The position numbers were made by a program, and so were the translations under genes. The notes beneath the pieces were generated by a model. The model had not been told where the DNA came from. It did no database searches and saw nothing but the letters and a program-made list of their open reading frames with translations. Shown here in pieces: positions 8,177-15,262 of a DNA stretch of 26,331 bases (positions are counted from its first letter, which is position 1; each line of letters opens with the position of its first letter). Origin of the DNA: Syntrophaceae bacterium UBA1062 (GTDB taxonomy: Bacteria > Desulfobacterota > Desulfomonilia > UBA1062); contig DCDF01000024.1 of the NCBI GenBank assembly GCA_002316295.1, positions 1 to 26,331 of the forward strand. Reading direction: 5' to 3'.

Positions 8177-8518
8177 ATGAATCTGGAAACACTTGTTGAA
8201 AAGCTCAATCTGAAATGCAAGTGCTGTTGGGAGAAGCTGAAATCAACAGAGGTGAAAGGCGGCTATGCGGGAGATCTCCTCAGCGACGTCATGGCAAACA
8301 GTAGCGCCGGCGATGTCTGGGTAACGAGACAGGTCCATCAGAACATCGTAGCCGTAGCCTCCCTGAAAGACCTCGCGGGCATTATCATCGTGCAGGGGGC
8401 TGTTCCTGAGAAAGACACCATAGAGAAGGCGCAGAAAGAGGGCATTCCCATCATGGTGAGTGAGTGGTCGAACTTCGAGGTGGTGGGAAAAGTGTACCAG
8501 CTTCTCAACAACGGATAA
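8177..8518 (+). CDS. DRTGG-domain protein, second copy, with N-terminal Cys trio
   Basis: A 113-residue DRTGG-like protein, distantly similar to the first copy: both have a GDLLSDVMA/ADLMSDVLA motif followed by a short strand-rich core and a final IPIMVSEWSNFEVVGKVYQL. AAGGAG at 8162-8167 precedes the ATG by nine bases. Unlike the first copy it carries three close cysteines near the N terminus (C14, C16, C17 in LKCKCCWEK), which could bind metal or form a redox switch. It lies 20 bases after the ATPase gene and 30 before the PHP gene. Function unknown; a sensor or scaffold within the cassette is plausible. Confidence 0.77.
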   Translation: MNLETLVEKLNLKCKCCWEKLKSTEVKGGYAGDLLSDVMANSSAGDVWVTRQVHQNIVAVASLKDLAGIIIVQGAVPEKDTIEKAQKEGIPIMVSEWSNFEVVGKVYQLLNNG

Positions 8519-8548
8519 GCACTTATGCGCCCGTTCAGCAGGTGAGTC

Positions 8549-9304
8549 ATGGGTGATTCCGCGCCCGGCGTTTTCCGGTGCAATCTGCATGTTCACACCT
8601 GTCTCTCCCCCTGTGGAGATCTCGATATGCACCCCCAGGCGCTCGTCGAAGAGGCCGTTTCCCAGGGGCTCGATATCATTGCGATCTGCGATCACAACTC
8701 GTCGGAGAATGTCCCGTATGTGCTCAGGGCGGCCAGAGGGGCTCCTTTGTGTGTAATCCCGGGCATGGAAGTGACCACGCGGGAGGAAGCTCATGTCCTT
8801 GCGCTGTTCGGGGAGGTGTCCGGTCTTTCCCTGCTCCAGGAATATATCTATGCCCGTCTCGAGGGGCTCAATGACGAGGAGGCCTTCGGGCTTCAGCCCA
8901 TCGTCAACGAGGCGGGAGAGGTGGAGGGGTTCAACGAGCGGCTGCTGATAGGCGCCACCGCCGTTTCCCTGGAGGACCTCGTGGACAGGATTCACGAATA
9001 CGGAGGCGCGGCGATCGCCGCCCATATCGACAGGCCGAGCTTCAGTGTAATCGGACAGCTGGGTTTCGTGCCCCCGAATGTGCCCTTCGATGCCCTGGAA
9101 ATATCCTCCCGTCTGGGGATCGAGGGCGGCAGGGAAAAGTTCCCCGAGTTGTCGGCGTACACGTTCATCACCTCATCGGATGCGCATTTCATTCAGGATA
9201 TCGGAAGGGCATACACGCGTATGGCGCTCCATGAGCCCAGTTTCGCCGAAGTGGTCAAGGCCCTGAGAAAACAGGACGGCAGATACGTGGTGGAGGGATC
9301 ATGA
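8549..9304 (+). CDS. PHP-domain metal-dependent phosphoesterase
   Basis: A 251-residue PHP-family phosphoesterase. Metal ligands are visible throughout: HVH (H14, H16), DHN (D48, H49), E74, H82, H159 in AAHIDRP, and SDAH (D211, H213). Full ligand retention predicts an active hydrolase. Relatives of this type hydrolyse phosphates from nucleotides or short RNA (for example the YciV group), but the substrate here cannot be deduced. Cysteines C11, C18 and C22 flank the HxH motif. Its stop overlaps the next start (ATGA), so the two are translationally coupled. Within the cassette it could remove a phosphoryl group added by the two ATPase partners or degrade a small signal molecule (inference). Confidence 0.86.
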   Translation: MGDSAPGVFRCNLHVHTCLSPCGDLDMHPQALVEEAVSQGLDIIAICDHNSSENVPYVLRAARGAPLCVIPGMEVTTREEAHVLALFGEVSGLSLLQEYIYARLEGLNDEEAFGLQPIVNEAGEVEGFNERLLIGATAVSLEDLVDRIHEYGGAAIAAHIDRPSFSVIGQLGFVPPNVPFDALEISSRLGIEGGREKFPELSAYTFITSSDAHFIQDIGRAYTRMALHEPSFAEVVKALRKQDGRYVVEGS

Positions 9305-9849
9305 TCGAGCTTGCGCTCCACATCCTCGATATTGCGGAAAACTCCACCCGGGCGCAGGCGGACTTCGTGGAGATCACCGTGAAGGAGGATCTCGATCAGG
9401 ATATGCTGTCGCTGGAGATACGCGACAACGGCTGCGGGATGGATGAGATCACCCTTGCCAGGGCTATGGACCCGTTCTATACCACAAAAAAGGTGCGCAA
9501 GGTCGGACTCGGGCTTCCCATGCTCGCGCAGGCGGCCCAGAGAACGGGCGGGAGCTTCGCCATCGAATCGAAAGTGGGGCAGGGGACCAGGGTGCACGCA
9601 CGATTCGGGCACAGTCACCTCGACAGGCAGCCGCTTGGCGATGTTCCAGGCGCGATCACTGCGCTCATACTCGGCAGCCCTGATGTCGACTTTCTCTACA
9701 CCCACACCAAAAACGACAGGATCTACACGCTCGACACCCGCGAGATCCGCCGGGAGCTCGACGGGATTCCGCTGAATCACCGCGAGGTGCTCGAAGCCAT
9801 AAGAGAAAACATACGGGAAGGCATCCGCGAGCTTGACGAAGAGGAATGA
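9301..9849 (+). CDS. Histidine-kinase-like ATPase without a phospho-acceptor domain
   Basis: A 182-residue protein whose first 100 residues are a complete GHKL ATP-binding domain: N box IAENSTRA (E13, N14), DNGCGMD (42-48), F-box-like DPFYTTKK (57-64), GLGLPM (69-74) and GQGT (93-96). It lacks HisKA, transmembrane and sensor segments. The last 80 residues form a separate tail with a charged helical end (EAIRENIREGIRELDEEE) and no recognised domain. It is the last gene of the DRTGG/PHP cassette. In hydrogenase-linked cassettes the gene following this ATPase is usually a NuoE-like subunit; here the next gene is the CoA mutase, 186 bases on. Partner unknown. Confidence 0.84.
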   Translation: MIELALHILDIAENSTRAQADFVEITVKEDLDQDMLSLEIRDNGCGMDEITLARAMDPFYTTKKVRKVGLGLPMLAQAAQRTGGSFAIESKVGQGTRVHARFGHSHLDRQPLGDVPGAITALILGSPDVDFLYTHTKNDRIYTLDTREIRRELDGIPLNHREVLEAIRENIREGIRELDEEE

Positions 9850-9955
9850 TGTGAAGTTCATCTCACCGCCCGGGCCTCTTCCGCGCCGGAGGAGAAACAG
9901 CGGCAAATTGCTTGAAAATCGGCGCGAAATGAATAAATATACCTGTCGTTCCTGA

Positions 9956-9984
9956 TTGAAATATTCCCGGCTCTGCTGTATGAC
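9956..9984 (+). promoter_or_regulatory. Possible promoter of icmF
   Basis: TTGAAA (9956-9961), 17 bases, TATGAC (9979-9984), in the AT-rich gap before icmF. The -10 match is moderate. No cobalamin-riboswitch-like box is visible in the gap. Confidence 0.3.
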
Positions 9985-10035
9985 AATAAGACCGCTATTC
10001 TCATATATTATGAACGAAAAGGAAGGTTTTCAATC

Positions 10036-13000
10036 ATGAAGAGAAAGAGGAGTCAGAGCGAACCGGTCAGGTTTGTCACGGCCACAGCGCTTTTCGACGG
10101 TCATGACGCATCCATCAACATCATGCGCAGGATCCTTCAGGACAGCGGCGCAGAGGTGATCCATCTGGGGCATAACCGCAGTGTGAACGAGATCGTGAAC
10201 GCGGCGGTGCAGGAGGGCGCTCATGCCGTGGCGGTGAGCTCGTACCAGGGCGGGCATATCGAGTTCTTCAAGTATCTCGTCGATCTTCTCAAAAAGAAGG
10301 AGTGCGGGCATGTGAAGGTGTTCGGCGGCGGCGGCGGGGTCATCGTGCCGAACGAGATCAAGGAGCTTCACGACTACGGGGTGGCGAGGATCTTTTCGCC
10401 CGAAGACGGGAAGGCTATGGGCCTCCAGGGCATGATCGACTACATGATCGCGGCCGCCAGAAAAGTGAAGTTCCCGCCCGTAAACGGCAGTCTCGCCGGG
10501 ATAAGCAGGGATGACCACGCGCTCATCGGGCGCCTCATCCAACTCGCCGAAAAAAGCCTGTCCGAAGTGAATTGCGGGTTTGACGCCATCAGAAGCTCAC
10601 TTGCAAAATCAGGATCGACGGCCCCGGTCGTCGGGATCACCGGGACAGGAGGAGCCGGAAAGAGCTCGCTGACGGACGAGCTGGTGAGACGTTTTCTCAA
10701 TTACTACCCCAGACACGCCATCGCCATCGTCTCGGTGGACCCGTCGCGATCCAGGAGCGGGGGCGCGCTTTTGGGCGACAGGATCCGGATGAACCATATC
10801 GACGGCGGGCGTGTATTCATGAGATCAATGGCGACCCGATCGTCCCGCGACGAGCTCTCCGACGCCGTTCAGGACGCCATCGGCATTCTGAAGGCAGCAG
10901 GCTTCGATCTCATCATCGTGGAAACGAGCGGCATCGGACAGGGGGATGCCGCCGTGACCCAGATCAGCGACCTGTCTCTCTATGTCATGACATCGGACTT
11001 CGGAGCTCCTTCGCAGCTCGAGAAGATCGATATGCTCGATTTCGCGGACATGGTGATCGTCAACAAGTTCGAGAACGAAAAGGCGGAGGACGCCCTCAAG
11101 CAGGTGAGGAAGCAGTATATCCGCAATCACGGCCTCTTCGACGCCGATCCCGATCAGCTTCCCATCTTCGGCACCATCGCAAACCACTTCAACGATCCCG
11201 GCATCAACCGGGTGTTCTCCAACCTCGTGAGCAAACTTGTGGAGAAGGGGCTTGCAGACTGGGATATCCCGCCGGTCGAAGGAACCGGCGCCTCTGAGCC
11301 GTACCACGGAATCGTACCCATGGGAAGAGAGCACTACCTCCGGGAGATAGCAGGCGCGGTGAGGGGTTATCACGAAAACGCCCTGCGCACAGGCGACCGC
11401 ATCCGTATGATGAATGCAGTCCAGGAGCTCATCAGAGAACTGGGCGAAGACAGGGCGGGATCGGCGCTCAAAGAAAAACTCAGAGCTCTGAAGAGCTCAA
11501 TCTCGAAAGAAGACCTCTCTCTGGTCGAGGGCTGGGAAAAGGAGAGAAAAAAATATCAGGGACGCACATACAGCTACACGGTGCGCGGCAAGAAGATCGA
11601 AGTCCCGCTCACAGCCGATTCCCTCTCGGGCCTTCCGATCCCCAAGATCGCCCTGCCCACGTTCAGAGACAGGGGAGACATCTTCACCTGGCTGAAGAAG
11701 GAGAACGTTCCCGGCCGCTTTCCGTACACAGCCGGGGTTTTTCCATTCAAGCGCAGATGGGAGGAGCCCAAGCGCCAGTTTGCGGGAGAGGGGTCCCCGG
11801 AGAGGACCAACCGGAGATTTCACTATCTCTGCAGGAACGACGACGCCAAGCGCCTGAGCACCGCCTTCGACAGTGTGACGCTCTATGGCGAGGATCCCCA
11901 TGAAGAGCCGGACATCTTCGGAAAGATCGGCGAGAGCGGGGTGAGCATCTGCACATTGAACGACATGAAGAAGCTCTATGCGGGCTTCGATCTCTGCTCC
12001 CCGAGCACGAGCGTATCCATGACCATCAACGGCCCAGCTCCCATCATGACGGCCATGTTCTTCAACACCGCGATCGATCAGCAGGTGGAGAAGTTCAAGC
12101 AGACAAAGGGAAGGGCACCGGGCAAAGGAGAGCTGGAAGAGATCAGGGCCTGGGTGCTCAGGAACGTTCGGGGCACGGTGCAGGCCGATATCCTCAAGGA
12201 GGACCAGGGTCAGAACACCTGCATATTTTCAACCGAGTTCGCCCTGAAGATGATGGGGGACATCCAGGAATACTTTATCGAACACGAGGTGGAGAACTTC
12301 TATTCGGTGAGCATCAGCGGCTACCATATCGCAGAGGCGGGCGCCAATCCCATAAGCCAGCTGGCCTTCACCCTGGCGAACGGCTTCACCTATGTGGAAT
12401 ATTACCTCTCCCGCGGGATGAAGATCGACGATTTCGCGGGCAACTTCTCATTCTTTTTCAGCAGCGGCATGGATCCCGAGTACAGCGTGCTGGGCAGAGT
12501 TGCCAGGAGGATCTGGGCCATCGCCATGCGCGACCTCTACGGTGCGAACGAGCTCTCCCAGAGGCTCAAGTATCACATCCAGACATCCGGCAGGTCGCTC
12601 CACAGCATGGAGATCCAATTCAACGACATACGTACGACGCTGCAGGCCCTGACCGCCCTGGAGGACAACTGCAACTCGCTCCATACCAACTCCTACGACG
12701 AAGCCATCACCACGCCTACCGAGGAGTCTGTCCGCAGGGCCATGGCCATCCAGCTCATTATCAACCGTGAGTTTGGCCCCTCGATCAACGAGAACAAGCT
12801 CCAGGGGTCGTTCTTCATGGAGTGGCTGACCGATGCCGTCGAAGAGGCGGTGCTCAAGGAATTCGAGCGCATCAGCGACCGCAGGGGGGTTCTCGGCGCC
12901 ATGGAAATGCAGTACCAGAGATCCAAGATCCAGGACGAATCCCTGTATTATGAGGAGCTCAAGCATTCCGGCAAACTCCCCATCATCGGGGTAAACACCT

Positions 13001-13281
13001 TCGAAAACCCGGATACGGCCGGGGAGGTGGATATGCCCGGCGGGTGCATTGCGCTCACCCGTGCCACGCCCGAAGAGAAGATGGGCCAGCTCGAGAATCT
13101 CCGCAAATTCCAGGAGAAGCATAAAAAGGAGGCGCTCGAGGCGCTGGAGAGATTGAAGAAAATCGCGCTCGAAGGAGGCAACATCTTCGCCGAGCTCATG
13201 CAGACCGTCAGGGTGGCGAGCCTCGGACAGATCACCCGGGCGCTCTACGATGTGGGCGGGAGGTACCGGCGGAACATGTAG
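10036..13281 (+). CDS. icmF: Fused isobutyryl-CoA mutase (B12 domain, G-protein chaperone, mutase)
   Basis: A 1081-residue adenosylcobalamin-dependent mutase interconverting isobutyryl-CoA and n-butyryl-CoA; some homologues also act on isovaleryl/pivalyl-CoA. The fusion order is that of IcmF: a B12-binding domain first (D21-G-H23-D, with H23 as lower axial ligand, and FGGGGG near 97-101), a MeaI-type GTPase in the middle (P-loop GTGGAGKSS 203-211, VDPSRS 234-239, ETSGIGQGD 296-304), and the TIM-barrel mutase from about residue 540. The mutase part has FPYTAGVFPFKR, where methylmalonyl-CoA mutases carry the TIRQYAG segment, and GYHIAEAG with H764. The GTPase specificity motif reads NKFE (343-346) rather than NKxD. 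Length matches the family. GGAAGG precedes the ATG. An adenosyltransferase gene follows. Confidence 0.95.
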   Translation: MKRKRSQSEPVRFVTATALFDGHDASINIMRRILQDSGAEVIHLGHNRSVNEIVNAAVQEGAHAVAVSSYQGGHIEFFKYLVDLLKKKECGHVKVFGGGGGVIVPNEIKELHDYGVARIFSPEDGKAMGLQGMIDYMIAAARKVKFPPVNGSLAGISRDDHALIGRLIQLAEKSLSEVNCGFDAIRSSLAKSGSTAPVVGITGTGGAGKSSLTDELVRRFLNYYPRHAIAIVSVDPSRSRSGGALLGDRIRMNHIDGGRVFMRSMATRSSRDELSDAVQDAIGILKAAGFDLIIVETSGIGQGDAAVTQISDLSLYVMTSDFGAPSQLEKIDMLDFADMVIVNKFENEKAEDALKQVRKQYIRNHGLFDADPDQLPIFGTIANHFNDPGINRVFSNLVSKLVEKGLADWDIPPVEGTGASEPYHGIVPMGREHYLREIAGAVRGYHENALRTGDRIRMMNAVQELIRELGEDRAGSALKEKLRALKSSISKEDLSLVEGWEKERKKYQGRTYSYTVRGKKIEVPLTADSLSGLPIPKIALPTFRDRGDIFTWLKKENVPGRFPYTAGVFPFKRRWEEPKRQFAGEGSPERTNRRFHYLCRNDDAKRLSTAFDSVTLYGEDPHEEPDIFGKIGESGVSICTLNDMKKLYAGFDLCSPSTSVSMTINGPAPIMTAMFFNTAIDQQVEKFKQTKGRAPGKGELEEIRAWVLRNVRGTVQADILKEDQGQNTCIFSTEFALKMMGDIQEYFIEHEVENFYSVSISGYHIAEAGANPISQLAFTLANGFTYVEYYLSRGMKIDDFAGNFSFFFSSGMDPEYSVLGRVARRIWAIAMRDLYGANELSQRLKYHIQTSGRSLHSMEIQFNDIRTTLQALTALEDNCNSLHTNSYDEAITTPTEESVRRAMAIQLIINREFGPSINENKLQGSFFMEWLTDAVEEAVLKEFERISDRRGVLGAMEMQYQRSKIQDESLYYEELKHSGKLPIIGVNTFENPDTAGEVDMPGGCIALTRATPEEKMGQLENLRKFQEKHKKEALEALERLKKIALEGGNIFAELMQTVRVASLGQITRALYDVGGRYRRNM

Positions 13282-13387
13282 CTCGGGAAGGGCCTGGTCT
13301 TGATAGAATCGGCAGGAAAGACAGGCCTCTAATGCCTGAAGCAGCTGAAAACAAAGCCGGCAGATGAAGGAAGGTTTACGGGGTTTC

Positions 13388-13921
13388 ATGAGCGAAATCG
13401 GAAAAGGGTATGTACAGATCTATACCGGGGGCGGCAAAGGGAAGACCACTGCCGCCCTCGGGCTTGCCCTGCGGGCAGCGGGCAGCGGCCTGAAGGTCTG
13501 CATTGTCCAGTTCATGAAAGGCCGGCACTACTCAGAGCTCGATGCCGTCCGCCTGATGCAGGGGCGGGTGACCATCGAGCAGTACGGTCATCCGACCTTC
13601 TGCCGCTTCACCGACCCTCCGGACCCCAAGGATGTGAGCCGCGCCCGCGATGCCTTTGACCGCCTGCGCGATATCATGACCTCGAAATCGTGTGATGTGC
13701 TTATCGCAGACGAGATCGTCACGGCCGTGAAATTTTCCCTCATTGCCGAAAGAGAGGTCCTGGAGCTCATGAATTCCAGGCCCGACGGAATGGAGCTCGT
13801 TCTTACGGGCAGAGGTGCGACGCAGGGCCTCATCGACGCAGCTGATCTCGTTACCGAGATGCGCGAGGTCAAGCACTACTATACGAAGGGCGTTCCCGCC
13901 CGTCGCGGCATCGAAAGCTGA
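13388..13921 (+). CDS. cobO: Corrinoid adenosyltransferase, CobA/CobO/BtuR type
   Basis: A 177-residue enzyme transferring the adenosyl group of ATP to cob(I)alamin or cobyrinic acid a,c-diamide. Visible are the P-loop TGGGKGKTTAAL, FMKG near residue 40, a DEI motif near residue 105 and the terminal LVTEMREVKHYYTKGV PARRGIES-type tail characteristic of the family. I chose ATG 13388 (upstream GAAGGAAGG) over the in-frame ATG at 13364, because the family normally starts just before the GKGYVQIYTGGGKGK stretch. It follows icmF by about 106 bases on the same strand; supplying or repairing adenosylcobalamin for IcmF is the natural role. Confidence 0.92.
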   Translation: MSEIGKGYVQIYTGGGKGKTTAALGLALRAAGSGLKVCIVQFMKGRHYSELDAVRLMQGRVTIEQYGHPTFCRFTDPPDPKDVSRARDAFDRLRDIMTSKSCDVLIADEIVTAVKFSLIAEREVLELMNSRPDGMELVLTGRGATQGLIDAADLVTEMREVKHYYTKGVPARRGIES

Positions 13922-13928
13922 TCCTTGC

Positions 13929-13946
13929 CCCGGCCCTCGCGCCGGG
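13929..13946 (+). terminator. Possible weak terminator after cobO
   Basis: CCCGGC and GCCGGG pair around six bases directly after the cobO stop, followed by CCTTTCC. Stem short, no real T tract. Confidence 0.35.
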
Positions 13947-14240
13947 CCTTTCCGCAAAAGATACGAGAAATTCGAATCTTTCCTCTTCATGGGGTGTATC
14001 ACACTGTTTTTACCCATGAATATTACGGTTGCACGCGTTTTCGCGAGATGTTAGTCAAGACATGCCTCTTGAGGCGGTTGCAGCCTGATCGGCCGCTCCG
14101 CCGGCTATTGTGACGAGGCGGGAACAGGGGCTGACTGATCAGAGAATACCTCAGATAACCGGGACGACAGAGCATGGTGTTTCCAAAGCCGTCTCTCTGA
14201 AATCCCGTCAGAAAATCGGTTCAGAATTGGAGGAGCAACT
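13947..14240 (+). other. Gene-free, structured leader before the secreted-protein gene
   Basis: No supported gene. TTCATGGG (13986-13993) and CCCATGAA (14013-14020) form a perfect inverted repeat enclosing a nested GTGT-ATC-ACAC repeat. Shortly after comes CGCG-TTTT-CGCG. The stretch ends with the strong ribosome site GGAGGAG of the following gene. It matches no riboswitch class I can recognise by eye. Confidence 0.4.
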
Positions 14241-14972
14241 ATGTTCAGGACTATTCGACTGCTTGCCGCCGCGCTCTTCGTGGCGGCGTTGTATCCGGTG
14301 AACGGTTTCGCCGCGCAATGCCTCCTGTCGGAAAATTTCGACGGCAGGGTCCTTGATGACAGACTTACGGTGTACGGCAAGAACTGGCAGATTCTGATCC
14401 CTCCCCAGTACAACCTCAATGCGGCGGGCAGGGAAGGGACCGGGTATGCCTTTTCTTCAGGAACAAACAGCCAGGCGCATTTATGCTGGATGGGCGATAC
14501 ACTGAATCCGTGGCCCACGGATGAGCTGTACGTGTCGTTCTGGATGCGCTACCCCACCTTCGTCCGCAACGATTCCATGGAGAACCTGAAGGTGTTCTAC
14601 CCCCACTGGGACCGGGCAAAGAGCTACGTGCATTTCACGCTCTCAGACAGCGACACCATTTATTATTCGGCCATGGCCGAAGGCTCGGTCCTGACTGCGG
14701 GCAACTGGCTGGAATGTCCCAAACAGACCGACGGCAAGTGGCACCACTATGAGTTCTACATCAATTTCAATGAAGGCGTCAGCAGGTTCTGGTACGACGG
14801 AGCGCTCAAGGTGGACGATGCCTTCGGCACCGGTATATGGACCAGCAACCTGTATTCAATCATAGCCCCTTCCATCGACGCCGAAGAGCCGGGCAAGTTT
14901 TCACGCCAGGTGGACGACCTGGAGATCTGGGACGGAATGCCGGAGCAGGGCAGCCCAGGCCCGGCGGACTGA
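14241..14972 (+). CDS. Secreted concanavalin-A-like (jelly-roll) protein, function unknown
   Basis: A 243-residue protein with an N-terminal signal peptide (MFRTIRLLAAALFVAALYPV, cleavage likely after A24 or A25) and no further membrane segment. The mature part is rich in aromatic residues and short strands, with KWHHYEFYINFNEG and SRFWYDGALKVDD resembling the edge strands of LamG/concanavalin-A-like or polysaccharide-lyase-related folds; the N terminus SENFDG and the closing QVDDLEIWDG are also typical. Three cysteines remain after cleavage. Catalytic residues cannot be assigned. GGAGGAG at 14228-14234 sets the start. It may bind or act on extracellular polysaccharide, but neighbours give no support, so the role is open. 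Confidence 0.7.
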   Translation: MFRTIRLLAAALFVAALYPVNGFAAQCLLSENFDGRVLDDRLTVYGKNWQILIPPQYNLNAAGREGTGYAFSSGTNSQAHLCWMGDTLNPWPTDELYVSFWMRYPTFVRNDSMENLKVFYPHWDRAKSYVHFTLSDSDTIYYSAMAEGSVLTAGNWLECPKQTDGKWHHYEFYINFNEGVSRFWYDGALKVDDAFGTGIWTSNLYSIIAPSIDAEEPGKFSRQVDDLEIWDGMPEQGSPGPAD

Positions 14973-15262
14973 CTCGATACCCCAAATCACCGTCGGAGCT
15001 GGCTCTGAAGGCTGTGAAGTAAGGCAATGGGCGCCTTCGACTTACGGGCCATCCTGTTCAAGAAGGGGCGCCGGGTGAGCGGTCGCATCACAGCGCCTCT
15101 CATCGTGCCCGTTTCTGCGAAGGTCTCTCATCGATCAGTCCCCGTGGCTGTTCAGAACAGGATCCGTGCCGGCAGAGATATTCACAGGGTAGTATCGCTC
15201 CGGGAGGATATGCGGCGACTGAGGAGCTCGTCTACCTCGAGCGAGGCCCTGGGCGGGCGTTA

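Noticed and set aside
9850..10035. Cobalamin riboswitch ahead of the B12-dependent mutase
   Set aside because: No B12-box-like sequence or matching fold was seen by eye in this gap or in the cobO leader.
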